Below, piece by piece: positions 17,009-24,724 of a DNA stretch of 64,000 bases. The stretch is taken from contig NZ_JAFBCM010000001.1 of the NCBI RefSeq assembly GCF_016907715.1, positions 5,146,001 to 5,210,000 of the forward strand, written 5' to 3'. The translations under genes and the position numbers were made by a program. The notes under the pieces are model-generated. The model searched no databases and had not been told where the DNA came from. It saw only the letters and a list, made by a program, of their open reading frames with translations. Source of the DNA: Tenggerimyces flavus (GTDB taxonomy: Bacteria > Actinomycetota > Actinomycetes > Propionibacteriales > Actinopolymorphaceae). Every line of letters starts with the position of its first letter. The first letter of the stretch is position 1.

Positions 17009-17755
17009 GTGCCCGAACGACGACTGCGGTTCGACCTGGCCTGGAACGTTCGAGATCTCGGTGGTTATACCGGCGCCGAGGGCCGAACAGTCAAGTGGGG
17101 AAGGCTGATTCGTGCCGACTCGCTGTCGCGGTTGCAGGAGCCGGACCTGGATCGGCTGCGTGCGCTGGGGATTCGTACGGTGGTCGACCTGCGCACCTCT
17201 GCCGAGATCGACGCCGAGGGCCGGGTCGCGCTCGACGATGGTTCGGTGGCGTATCACCAGGTGAGCCTGCTGACCGCATTGTGGGACCCGGCGACGTATG
17301 TGCCCGAGGACGGGCCGGAGGCGTTCCTCGTCGCGCGGTACCTGGAGATGCTCGCCGATCCCGAGGCGCCCATGGGGGCGGTGCTGTCCCACGTGGTGTC
17401 CCCCGCCGCGCATCCGCTGGTCTTCCACTGCGCGGGCGGCAAGGACCGGACCGGGATCGTCGCGGCGCTGGCGCTCGGGCTGCTCGGGGTGGGGCTGGAC
17501 GACATCGCGGCGGACTACGCGCTGACGGCCGAGGCGGTGGGGCCGTACGAGCGGTGGTTCCGCGCGACGTACCCGGAGCGGTGGGAGTCCCACCTCTCGA
17601 TGCCGCCTCCGTACACGACGGTGACGGCGAGCGCAATGGCCACGCTGCTGCCTCAGTTCCTCGCGCGGTACGGCTCGTTCGAGGCGTACGCCTTGTCGCG
17701 GGGGCTGTCCGCCGAGCGGGTGGCCGCGTTCCGCGCGGCGCTGCTGGAACCCTAG
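17009..17755 (+). CDS. Tyrosine/lipid-type protein phosphatase (PTP fold)
   Basis: A 248-residue phosphatase of the Y_phosphatase3 group. The opening FDLAWNVRDLGGY and GRLIRADSLSRL are the usual N-terminal signatures; the P-loop is FHCAGGKDRTG (HCxxGKDR), the lysine-containing form seen in MptpB-like enzymes that act on phosphotyrosine or phosphoinositides. GTG 17009 lies 6 nt after TATGGT (16997-17002), so it is probably leaderless. Its stop codon shares CTAG (17752-17755) with the stop of the convergent DGPF-domain gene. Confidence 0.88.
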   Translation: MPERRLRFDLAWNVRDLGGYTGAEGRTVKWGRLIRADSLSRLQEPDLDRLRALGIRTVVDLRTSAEIDAEGRVALDDGSVAYHQVSLLTALWDPATYVPEDGPEAFLVARYLEMLADPEAPMGAVLSHVVSPAAHPLVFHCAGGKDRTGIVAALALGLLGVGLDDIAADYALTAEAVGPYERWFRATYPERWESHLSMPPPYTTVTASAMATLLPQFLARYGSFEAYALSRGLSAERVAAFRAALLEP

Positions 17756-18114
17756 GAAGTGGGGACGATCGGCCGGACCTCGACGGTGGGTTCGGGGCAG
17801 GTTTTCGCCAGCTCGACGGCGGCCTCCAGCGAGGCGGCCTCGATCACGTAGTAGCCACCGAGGGCTTCCTTCACCTCGGCGAACGGGCCGTCCATCACCA
17901 GGCGGTCGGCGCTGTCATCGACCGTACGGACGGTGCGCGCCTCGGCCGGGGGCAGCAGCGCCTCGCCGCCGAGGATCCGGGCGCCGGAGGCCTCGACGTA
18001 CGCACTCCACTCGGAGTGCTTCTTCATGCTGTCCTCCCAGCTCGACGGGTCGTCGTCCGGCCCGTCGACGTACGCCGCGGCGTCGCCGTAGAGCAGAAAC
18101 ACGTAGCTCGGCAT
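17752..18114 (-). CDS. YCII-related (DGPF domain) protein
   Basis: A 120-residue protein of the YCII/DGPF group. It begins PSYVFLLYGDAAAYV and contains VMDGPFAEVKEALGGYYVIE, the signature of the domain. Such proteins are often found next to ECF sigma-factor genes, but none is here. The fold is a dimeric alpha/beta barrel; a catalytic role is not established. ATG 18114 has a strong GGAGG about 6 nt upstream. The stop overlaps that of the phosphatase gene. Confidence 0.88.
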   Translation of the reverse strand: MPSYVFLLYGDAAAYVDGPDDDPSSWEDSMKKHSEWSAYVEASGARILGGEALLPPAEARTVRTVDDSADRLVMDGPFAEVKEALGGYYVIEAASLEAAVELAKTCPEPTVEVRPIVPTS

Positions 18115-18156
18115 CGGTTCCTCCAGCCTGTCTGCTGTCAGCACTACAGTGGCAGG

Positions 18157-19284
18157 GTGACCGCTACCTCGACCACAGTGGACCTGAAGAACCGCCTCGA
18201 GCGCGCCCGCCAGACCGCCGGCGCCGCGGGGATCGACGCGCTGCTGATCACGCCGAGCCAGGACCTGCGCTACCTGGTCGGCTACGACGCGAAGGCGCTG
18301 GAGCGCCTCACCTGTCTGGCGCTGCCTGTGTCGGGCGGCGGGCCGGTGCTGGTCGTGCCGCGGCTGGAGCGCGGTGCGGCCGAGGCTTCGGGTGTGGAGC
18401 AGCTGGACGTCGAGATCGTCACGTGGGAAGAGACCGAGGACCCGTACGCGCTGGTCGCCAAGCTGCTGCCTTCCGGCGTTCGGCGGATCGGGCTGGACAA
18501 CCACATGTGGGCGGAGAAGGTGCTCGGGTTCGCCGCCGCGCTGCCCGGGGTGACGCAGGCGCTGGCGAACGAGGTGCTGACCGAGCTGCGGATGCGCAAG
18601 TCGCCGTTCGAGGTCGCGGCGCTCCGCGAGGCCGGGGCGGCGATCGACCGAGTGCATGCTCGCGTTCCCGACTGGCTGAAGGTCGGGCGGACCGAGCGCG
18701 AGGTCGGCGCCGACATCGCGGCGGCGATCCTCGAGGAGGGGCACGTCCAGGTCGACTTCACCATCGTCGGCTCCGGACCGAACTCGGCGTCGCCGCACCA
18801 CGAGGTCAGCGACCGGGTGATCCAGCGCGGTGAGCCGGTGGTGGTGGACATCGGCGGGACGACTGCTGCCGGGTACTGCTCGGACTCGACGCGGACGTAC
18901 GTGATGGGCTCGGCGCCTGCTGCCTTCGTGGAGTACTACGAGGTGCTGCGGCAGGCACAGATCGCTGCTTGCGAACACGTTCGTCCGGGGGTCTCGGCGG
19001 AGTCGGTCGACGCGGCGGCGCGGTCGGTGATCGCTTCAGCGGGGTTCGGGGATCAGTTCATCCACCGGACCGGGCACGGGATCGGCATGGAGAGCCACGA
19101 GGACCCGTACATCGTTGCCGGCAACACGCTGCCGTTGGAGCCGGGGATGGCGTTCTCGGTCGAGCCGGGGATCTACTTCGCTGGTGAGCACGGCGCGCGG
19201 ATCGAGGACATCCTGGTCGTGACCGAGTCGGGCGGCGAGCGGGTCAACCTGCGGCCCCGCGAGCTCACGGTGCTGGACGGCTGA
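18157..19284 (+). CDS. M24 metallopeptidase (Xaa-Pro aminopeptidase/creatinase fold)
   Basis: A 375-residue cytosolic peptidase. The N-terminal creatinase-like domain (1-130) precedes the pita-bread domain with five metal ligands: VVVDIGG (Asp), SDSTRTY (Asp), RTGHGIG (His), FSVEPGIY (Glu) and ARIEDIL (Glu). These ligands suggest a working dinuclear centre that removes residues before proline. GTG 18157 lies 6 nt after TACAGT (18145-18150). An Lrp-type regulator follows after 4 bp and is probably co-transcribed, which may link the peptidase to amino-acid sensing. Confidence 0.92.
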   Translation: MTATSTTVDLKNRLERARQTAGAAGIDALLITPSQDLRYLVGYDAKALERLTCLALPVSGGGPVLVVPRLERGAAEASGVEQLDVEIVTWEETEDPYALVAKLLPSGVRRIGLDNHMWAEKVLGFAAALPGVTQALANEVLTELRMRKSPFEVAALREAGAAIDRVHARVPDWLKVGRTEREVGADIAAAILEEGHVQVDFTIVGSGPNSASPHHEVSDRVIQRGEPVVVDIGGTTAAGYCSDSTRTYVMGSAPAAFVEYYEVLRQAQIAACEHVRPGVSAESVDAAARSVIASAGFGDQFIHRTGHGIGMESHEDPYIVAGNTLPLEPGMAFSVEPGIYFAGEHGARIEDILVVTESGGERVNLRPRELTVLDG

Positions 19285-19288
19285 GCGG

Positions 19289-19738
19289 GTGACGGGCGTG
19301 GAGGATCTCGACCGTCAGATCCTGCGGCTGCTGGCGGGCAACGGGCGGATGTCGTACACCGATCTCGGCAAGGAGACCGGGCTGTCGACGTCGGCCGTGC
19401 ACCAACGCGTGCGCCGGCTCGAGCAGCGCGGCGTGATCCGCGGGTACGCGGCGCTCATCGACTACGAGGCCATCGAGCTGCCGTTGACGGCATTCATCTC
19501 GATCAAGCCGATCGACCCGTCACAGCCCGACGACTCGCCCGACCTGCTGGCCGACGTGCCGGAGCTCGAGGCCTGCCACTCGGTCGCGGGCGACGAGAAC
19601 TACATCCTCAAGGTGCGCTGCGCCTCCCCCACCGCGTTGGAGGAGCTGCTGGCCCGCATCCGCGCCAAGGCCAACGTGTCGACCCGCACGGTCATCGTGC
19701 TGTCGACGTCGTACGAGCAGCGCCCTCCGGCGGTCTAG
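19289..19738 (+). CDS. Lrp/AsnC family transcriptional regulator
   Basis: A 149-residue regulator. The N-terminal helix-turn-helix (about 1-60) reads EDLDRQILRLLAGNGRMSYTD then TGLSTSAVHQRVRRLEQRGVI; the C-terminal RAM domain (70-145) should bind an amino acid and assemble dimers. GTG 19289 follows the M24 peptidase stop by 4 bp, so the two likely form an operon. A short hairpin follows. Lrp proteins of this size act globally or on adjacent amino-acid genes; the neighbouring peptidase is the obvious candidate target. Confidence 0.92.
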   Translation: MTGVEDLDRQILRLLAGNGRMSYTDLGKETGLSTSAVHQRVRRLEQRGVIRGYAALIDYEAIELPLTAFISIKPIDPSQPDDSPDLLADVPELEACHSVAGDENYILKVRCASPTALEELLARIRAKANVSTRTVIVLSTSYEQRPPAV

Positions 19739-19741
19739 TTC

Positions 19742-19764
19742 TTCCGGACGTGGAATGTCCGGAA
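19742..19764. promoter_or_regulatory. Inverted repeat upstream of the DinB gene
   Basis: TTCCGGAC (19742-19749) and GTCCGGAA (19757-19764) form a perfect inverted repeat with a 7-bp spacer. It starts 4 bp after the Lrp stop codon and ends 8 bp before the TACTGT hexamer of the DinB gene. It may be an operator or the terminator of the Lrp transcript. Confidence 0.5.
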
Positions 19765-19785
19765 CGTTGCGTACTGTCCCGGGTC

Positions 19786-20346
19786 ATGACGTGGCTACCA
19801 CCGCTCGCCGGCACCGAGGCCGAGCATGTTCTCGGCATGCTCGACCGGCTCCGCGCGACGTTCCGCTGGAAGGTCGCCGACCTCGACGCTCGCGGGCTGC
19901 GCCAGCGCATCGAGCCATCGACGCTGACGCTGGCCGGGCTGCTCAAGCACCTCGCGGCGCAGGAGGACTACGCGTCCACGGTCAAGCTCGCCGGCGCTGC
20001 GACGATGGGCACGCCGTGGGACGCGACGGGGTGGGACGGCAACGACGACTGGGAGTTCACGTCTGCCGAGACCGACTCGGCCGAGTCGCTGTACGCCCTC
20101 TACGACGGAGCGGTCGCTCGTTCCCGTGCCCGCTTCGGCGCCGCGCTTGAGTCGGGCGGACTCGACCAGCCCGTGCACGCACCCGCGCTGGACGGCCACC
20201 GCGCCAACCTCCGCCGCCTGCTGTGCGACCTCGTCGAGGAGTACGGCCGGCACACCGGCCACGCCGACCTCCTGCGCGAAGCGGTCGACGGCCGCACCGG
20301 CGAGGATCCCCCACCTGATTGGCGGCCCTTTTTCCCTAGACAGTGA
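19786..20346 (+). CDS. DinB-family protein (mycothiol-transferase-like)
   Basis: A 186-residue four-helix protein of the DinB superfamily. FRWKVADLDARGLRQRI and STLTLAGLLKHLAAQEDYA match the DUF664/DinB proteins of actinobacteria, many of which are mycothiol-dependent S-transferases; the metal-binding histidines would be in LKHLA and GHTGHADLLRE. The group detoxifies electrophiles in organisms that make mycothiol. ATG 19786 lies 8 nt after TACTGT (19772-19777); an upstream ATG at 19750 would lie within the inverted repeat and is disfavoured. Confidence 0.82.
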   Translation: MTWLPPLAGTEAEHVLGMLDRLRATFRWKVADLDARGLRQRIEPSTLTLAGLLKHLAAQEDYASTVKLAGAATMGTPWDATGWDGNDDWEFTSAETDSAESLYALYDGAVARSRARFGAALESGGLDQPVHAPALDGHRANLRRLLCDLVEEYGRHTGHADLLREAVDGRTGEDPPPDWRPFFPRQ

Positions 20347-20348
20347 AA

Positions 20349-20672
20349 CTAGGTTACCGATGGGGACGTCTCGTTCCTCACCCACTGCAGATAGTCAACG
20401 TTGCCGTCTATCACCGGAAGAACGATGATGCCTGGCACCTCATACGGATGCTCGCGGTTCGCAACTTCCAGAAGTTCAGGGACCACTTCTGTGCGGGTCC
20501 GCATCGTTGCACGCGCTTCCTTCGCTGACTCGATGGAGCCACTCCACCAGTAGGAAGATCGAACGTCCGCGATCTGCGCCGACGCGATGAGTCGTTGGTT
20601 CAGGAGGATCCGCACGATCGCGACGACTGCTGCTGGTGGGCCGGTGAGAACGACCTCGACAATGCTCGTCAC
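20349..20672 (-). CDS. cutA: CutA-like divalent-cation tolerance protein
   Basis: A 107-residue protein with the CutA1 fold: a central WWSGSIESAKEARATMRTR (family consensus YxWxGKI...E...KT) and the terminal LLEVANREHPYEVPGIIVLPV (HPYEVPEI motif). CutA1 proteins form stable trimers; a role in copper tolerance was proposed but is not well supported. The cysteine common after the second strand is absent. ATG 20672 overlaps the stop of the XRE regulator gene by 4 bp, so the two are made together. That coupling suggests the CutA protein acts with, or senses for, the regulator. Confidence 0.85.
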   Translation of the reverse strand: MTSIVEVVLTGPPAAVVAIVRILLNQRLIASAQIADVRSSYWWSGSIESAKEARATMRTRTEVVPELLEVANREHPYEVPGIIVLPVIDGNVDYLQWVRNETSPSVT

Positions 20673-21271
20673 CGCGACCCTCCTTGCAGCTCAGCGATGA
20701 CGTTTCGCGCCTCGTCCTCGGTGCGCGCGAACGCGCTGAAACCAGTCACGATCGGCCCGTCGAAGGAGAGCCCAACCCAACGACCGCGAGCGCTCAATCC
20801 GTTCTGGTGAAGGTGAAAGTACAACGTCCCCTTGGCCTGCACCGGGCCATCGGTGGCGACGTACCAGCCAAGCAGGGTGTCGTTGCTCCACAGCCTCAGC
20901 TCGCCGCGCCACAGGTAGCCGCCTGCCTCGACGTCCCTGCCGCGATGGGTCGCCGTCACCGTGATCAACTCGCCCTGTTGCTCAAAGCGGGTGAGCTGAA
21001 CCGCGACCAGCTCTCGCCCGTCCTTCCATGACTGCCACGCCGTGTACCAATCGCCTGCGAGGTCAACGTCGTGAGCGGGGAGACCTGCCAACTCCGCAAG
21101 AGAAACGTCGAGAGCTTCTGACATCTTCACGGCGACCGGAAGGACTGGGTACTGCTCCCCAGCCTCGTAGCGGCGGACCTGGCGAGGGTCGACGCCGATA
21201 CTCCGTGCGAGGTCGGCCTGGCTAATGCCAAGCTCGGCTCGGCGTCGTCTGATGACCTCGGCGAACTCCAC
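20669..21271 (-). CDS. XRE-family regulator with a beta-rich C-terminal domain
   Basis: A 200-residue protein. Residues 1-60 are an XRE helix-turn-helix (EVIRRRRAELGISQADLARS then VRRYEAGEQYP). Residues 70-195 form an unrecognised domain rich in beta strands and tryptophan (GDWYTAWQSWKDG, YLWRGELRLWSNDTLLGWY, GRWVGLSFDGP), resembling a small ligand-binding barrel. GTG 21271 is preferred because TATCCT (21283-21278) ends 6 nt before it and the longer frame from 21316 would run through the inverted repeat. It overlaps CutA by 4 bp and is divergent from a short CxxC-containing frame. Autoregulation through the inverted repeat is likely. Confidence 0.75.
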   Translation of the reverse strand: MEFAEVIRRRRAELGISQADLARSIGVDPRQVRRYEAGEQYPVLPVAVKMSEALDVSLAELAGLPAHDVDLAGDWYTAWQSWKDGRELVAVQLTRFEQQGELITVTATHRGRDVEAGGYLWRGELRLWSNDTLLGWYVATDGPVQAKGTLYFHLHQNGLSARGRWVGLSFDGPIVTGFSAFARTEDEARNVIAELQGGSR

Positions 21272-21279
21272 GCTCACAG

Positions 21280-21346
21280 GATAGGCAGTTTGAGTCCTGC
21301 GGGCGCGCGTCGACACCGCTTGAACTGCGGACTCTTACTGCCTATC
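21280..21346. promoter_or_regulatory. Long inverted repeat in the XRE divergent promoter region
   Basis: An 18-bp sequence GATAGGCAGTTTGAGTCC (21280-21297) recurs inverted at 21329-21346 with 16 of 18 bases matching and a 31-bp spacer. Each outer end contains a -10-like hexamer: TATCCT for the XRE gene and TATCAT (21343-21348) for the rightward transcript. It fits a two-site operator for the XRE protein. Confidence 0.65.
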
Positions 21347-21390
21347 ATGTCGTTCTGTGGGACGTTTTAGTCCGGTCGTGAGGAGCTGGC

Positions 21391-21519
21391 ATGTCAGACC
21401 CGTTGGTAGAGCGAACCGGAGAGGCACGCGACGACCGCAGACGGCTTCTCGATCAGTCGTGCGGGGAATGCGGCCAGGCTGCCGGGTTCCTCTGCGTGAG
21501 CCTGGAGGTCACGAGCTGA
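21391..21519 (+). CDS. Small Cys-containing protein, divergent from XRE-CutA
   Basis: A 42-codon frame starting at ATG 21391 with GAGGAG 6 nt upstream, the best ribosome-binding site in the region. The product has acidic and basic residues in its first half and a CGECGQAAGFLC cluster (three cysteines, one CxxC) near the end, which suggests a zinc or redox site. It lies downstream of the right half of the inverted repeat, so it may be controlled by the XRE protein. No family was recognised. A second frame (to 21611) reads on with RFSQARVKRGEIRALLTKARL, so the real protein might be longer if a frameshift exists. Confidence 0.4.
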   Translation: MSDPLVERTGEARDDRRRLLDQSCGECGQAAGFLCVSLEVTS

Positions 21520-21633
21520 GCATCGCCAACTCGCACACAATCCGATTCAGTCAAGCTCGCGTGAAACGCGGCGAGATCCGAGCCCTCCTGACCAAGGCTC
21601 GTCTCGTGTAGGCGTCGTGGCGTGCGCCGGTGA

Positions 21634-21656
21634 GTCCCCGCCATCCCAACGGGGAC
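21634..21656. terminator. Short hairpin between convergent transcripts
   Basis: GTCCCCG (21634-21640) and CGGGGAC (21650-21656) flank a 9-nt loop between the short rightward frame and the convergent exonuclease gene. The remaining sequence from 21520 to 21763 holds no other recognised signal. Confidence 0.35.
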
Positions 21657-21763
21657 GCCGCTCCCACGCCAAGGTCGAGCACGCCTGCGGTCCAGCTCAA
21701 GCATGCGGTCAGGTAGGTCGATGGGCTCTGCCCGGTGGATGACTTTGACCGGGAGGACGTGAC

Positions 21764-22693
21764 TTAGCCCTTGAAGAGCGCGTCGTTGACGCGTTCCGCC
21801 GAACTGCTGAGACCCCACCGTTCGGTGAGCTCCTTCCACTTGGCGGTGTCTTTGGGTGCCTTCGGCAGCTTGGCGTCGACCTCGGGGAGGTCGGCGTTGC
21901 GGGCGACGAGGACGACCTCGCGGGCGGCGGTGAGGTAGAGCTCGCCGGCCTTGATCTTCGACTTGAGCGTCGGCGACATGCCCGTGGTGTCGTCGTTCGC
22001 GGCGGCGACGATGCCGTCGAGGTCGCCGTACGTGGTGACCAGGCTCGCGGCGGTCTTGTCGCCCACGCCTGCGACGCCGGGCAGCCCGTCGGAGTTGTCG
22101 CCGCGGAGCGTCGCGAAGTCGGCGTAGAGGCGGCCGGGGATGCCGTACTTCTTCTCGACCACGCCCTCGTCCACGATCTCCAGGCGGCCGACGCCGCGGG
22201 CGATGTAGAGGATGCGCACTTCGCGTTCGTCGTCGACGAGCTGGAACAGGTCGCGGTCGCCGGTCACCACGTCGACCGGCATCTTCGCCCGCTGGCTCAG
22301 CGTGCCGATGACGTCGTCCGCCTCCAGCTCCTCACCACCGAGGACGGCGATGCCGAGCGCGTCGAGCACCTCCCGGATCACCGGCTCCTGCGCGGTGAGC
22401 GCGGACGGCTGCTCCTGGATGTCCCTGCCACCCTTGACCGTACGGACGACGCGGTGCGACTTGTACGACGGAACCAGCGCCACGCGCCAAGCCGGTCGCC
22501 AGTCGTCGTCCCAGCAGGCAACGACATGCGTCGGCTCATGAGCGGTGACCAGCCGGGCGATGAAGTCCAGCAACCCGCGGATCGCGTTGACCGGCTTCCC
22601 ATCGGGCGACTTCATCGACTCGGGCACCCCGAAGAACGCCCGGAAGTACAACGACGCCGCGTCCAGAAGCATCAGTCTCTGCTGGTCTGCCAT
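21764..22693 (-). CDS. 5'-3' exonuclease (Pol I N-terminal-domain type)
   Basis: A 309-residue flap-type nuclease homologous to the N-terminal domain of DNA polymerase I. Acidic metal ligands appear in LMLLDAASLYFRAF, VACWDDDW, EELEADDVIGTL and VVTGDRDLFQLVDD; the helical arch and H3TH region is LRGDNSDGLPGVAGVGDKTAASL. Actinobacteria often carry this short form beside the full polymerase, and in Mycobacterium tuberculosis such a gene lies close to helY. ATG 22693 lies 6 nt after TAGGCT (22705-22700), a leaderless pattern. It should act in repair or primer removal. Confidence 0.92.
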   Translation of the reverse strand: MADQQRLMLLDAASLYFRAFFGVPESMKSPDGKPVNAIRGLLDFIARLVTAHEPTHVVACWDDDWRPAWRVALVPSYKSHRVVRTVKGGRDIQEQPSALTAQEPVIREVLDALGIAVLGGEELEADDVIGTLSQRAKMPVDVVTGDRDLFQLVDDEREVRILYIARGVGRLEIVDEGVVEKKYGIPGRLYADFATLRGDNSDGLPGVAGVGDKTAASLVTTYGDLDGIVAAANDDTTGMSPTLKSKIKAGELYLTAAREVVLVARNADLPEVDAKLPKAPKDTAKWKELTERWGLSSSAERVNDALFKG

Positions 22694-22711
22694 GCGCAGA
22701 GCCTAGTGGAG

Positions 22712-24634
22712 CTAAGCGGGCTTCATCTCGAAGTCGTACTCCGGCGGCAACGGTTCGCCTGGACAGGCCTGTTCCCACAGTTGCGCCAGGCTCACCTCAC
22801 CCTCCTGCAGGTCCGGAATCTCCAAGCCTGTCTGGAGAATCTTCCGCGCCCGAGCCGAAGCGCCAGCCGCCAGCGCCGCGCGCACTTCGGCCAGCCGGAC
22901 ACGGCCCACTGCACACTGCTCACCGGACAGGTCGTCGATCAACGCCAACGCGTCGGCCGCCCGCGCGCAACCCAGCAACGCGGTAACAGTCTCCACCGTC
23001 AGCTGCCAGCGCGCCGGTGCCAGCTGGTGCGCCTCGACCATCAGGTCCGCCGACAACGCGGCGTGCCCCGCCTCGGCCTCCAACACGGCAAGGCCACGCA
23101 ACGTCCACGCCGACCGGCCCAGCTCGAGCGACTCGCCGTAGTGCTTCCGCGCGGCAGCCAGGTCGCCACGGACATGCGAAAGCACCGCGAGGTGGTACTC
23201 GGTCAGCCAGCTCGGCGACGACTCCTTCAGCCGCGCCTCCCAGCGCGACCCGCTCTGGTACGACGGCGGCGCGGTCGCCGGCCGGCCGTGCGGGAACCGC
23301 CCGGTCGACAGCAGCACCCGCCAGTGCTCGTACTCCGGTCCGTCGACGCGCAGGAACGGCGTCCCGGTCAGGTCGAGGAACGACTCGCCGTCGGCCATCG
23401 CGCGGTCGTACTCGAGCGCACCCCAACCGCCGCCCACGTTCAGCAGCCGGGTCGGCGGCGCGTCGATCACGCTCACGCTCGACGCGAGCTGGTCCTCGAG
23501 CACCTTCTGCTCGACCTTGAGCTCCAGCCGCGACGCGACGTGCTCGACCGCCGCGTCCCAGTCCTCCCCGTGCGAGACGACAGGGTCGACCCAGAGCGGC
23601 GCGTACGCCTCGATCCAGCGCCACTCCGCCCGCGCCGGCATCCGCGCGTGCTCGTACTGCGTCGCCGTCAGCCCGGACTGGATCTCCACGTACGACCCGC
23701 CGCCCGGCATCGTGAGCCACTCCGACCACCGCCGGCCGCCGCGATGCTGCCCCCAGCAGAACAGCTTCCGCCCACGCAGCAGGCTGGTCGACGTCTGCAC
23801 GATGCCCTGGCCCGAGCTCGTCACCGCCGCGATCCACGGCCGGTCGGACGGCTCGATGTCGAAGAAGTAGTCCGCCGCCGCGGGGTTGTCGGCCGGGTAG
23901 GTCCAGGGCGCCTTCGCGGTCGGCTCGAGCGTCAACGAACCGTCGTACGCGGTGTGGTACGCCCGTGCCGCCGGGGCGAACACGCGGAGCCCTTCCTGCT
24001 CGGCGATCGCGGCGTTCGACCACCAGTACATCGGGGTCTCGACGTCGTGCGGGTTGCGGATCCGGACCTGGACGTAGAGCACCGGGGAGTCGTCGTCGAG
24101 CCACGCGTCGAGCTGGAACACGACGCCGCGGAGCCGTTCGTACTCCCACATCCGCAGCGCGTCCGACCCGTTCGGCGCCGGCGCGACCGCGGCGAACAGC
24201 GGCTCGCAGGTCGTCGGCGAGTGGCCGCGGGTGCCGATGTTCCACTCGACGCCGCCGGCGAACCAGGCGTTGCGCAGACCGAGGTTCGCGGGCTGGAAGA
24301 TCGAGTTGTTGTAGAGCAGCTCGCGTCCGGTCCGCACGTCTTGCAGCGACCAGAGCCGACCGCCCAGGTCGAGCGCGAACTCGGCGCGGAGCAGCGAGTT
24401 GGACAGCACCGCGGTCTTGATCGAGCCGGGGCGAAGCGTGCGTTCGTACCCGTTCTGCGGGAGGTACGGGAAGATGCTGCGGACCTTGCCGTACTCGAGG
24501 TCGAGCGGCGCGGGCAGGTCCTGTCCCCCGAGCTCGTACGGCATCTGCAGTTCGTCGGCGAGGGGCGGCAGCGGGCTTTCCGGCCCGAGGTCGGCGTACG
24601 GCAACGGTCGTTCGGTCAGGATGATGCCGCTCAC
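22712..24634 (-). CDS. DUF5107 protein (mutarotase-like fold with TPR tail)
   Basis: A 640-residue protein of the DUF5107 family. The first ~360 residues form a beta-rich galactose-mutarotase-like domain (LRAEFALDLGGRLWSLQDV, WFAGGVEWNIG, MYWWSNAAI). The last ~200 residues are helical repeats of TPR character (AVLSHVRGDLAAARKHYGESL, ALLGCARAADALALIDD). Related proteins sit in plant-glycan or sugar loci and are thought to bind or process carbohydrate. No signal peptide is seen. GTG 24634 is chosen with GAGGAG 8 nt upstream; the GTG at 24643 overlaps that site. The enzymatic role, if any, is unknown. Confidence 0.8.
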   Translation of the reverse strand: MSGIILTERPLPYADLGPESPLPPLADELQMPYELGGQDLPAPLDLEYGKVRSIFPYLPQNGYERTLRPGSIKTAVLSNSLLRAEFALDLGGRLWSLQDVRTGRELLYNNSIFQPANLGLRNAWFAGGVEWNIGTRGHSPTTCEPLFAAVAPAPNGSDALRMWEYERLRGVVFQLDAWLDDDSPVLYVQVRIRNPHDVETPMYWWSNAAIAEQEGLRVFAPAARAYHTAYDGSLTLEPTAKAPWTYPADNPAAADYFFDIEPSDRPWIAAVTSSGQGIVQTSTSLLRGRKLFCWGQHRGGRRWSEWLTMPGGGSYVEIQSGLTATQYEHARMPARAEWRWIEAYAPLWVDPVVSHGEDWDAAVEHVASRLELKVEQKVLEDQLASSVSVIDAPPTRLLNVGGGWGALEYDRAMADGESFLDLTGTPFLRVDGPEYEHWRVLLSTGRFPHGRPATAPPSYQSGSRWEARLKESSPSWLTEYHLAVLSHVRGDLAAARKHYGESLELGRSAWTLRGLAVLEAEAGHAALSADLMVEAHQLAPARWQLTVETVTALLGCARAADALALIDDLSGEQCAVGRVRLAEVRAALAAGASARARKILQTGLEIPDLQEGEVSLAQLWEQACPGEPLPPEYDFEMKPA

Positions 24635-24724
24635 GCGAGCCACTCCTCGGATCGATTCCCAGTCGGGCTAAGCCTCTATGGGAACCCACCGCTACGCCAG
24701 GCGTGAACGTGTCCGGGATCGGCC

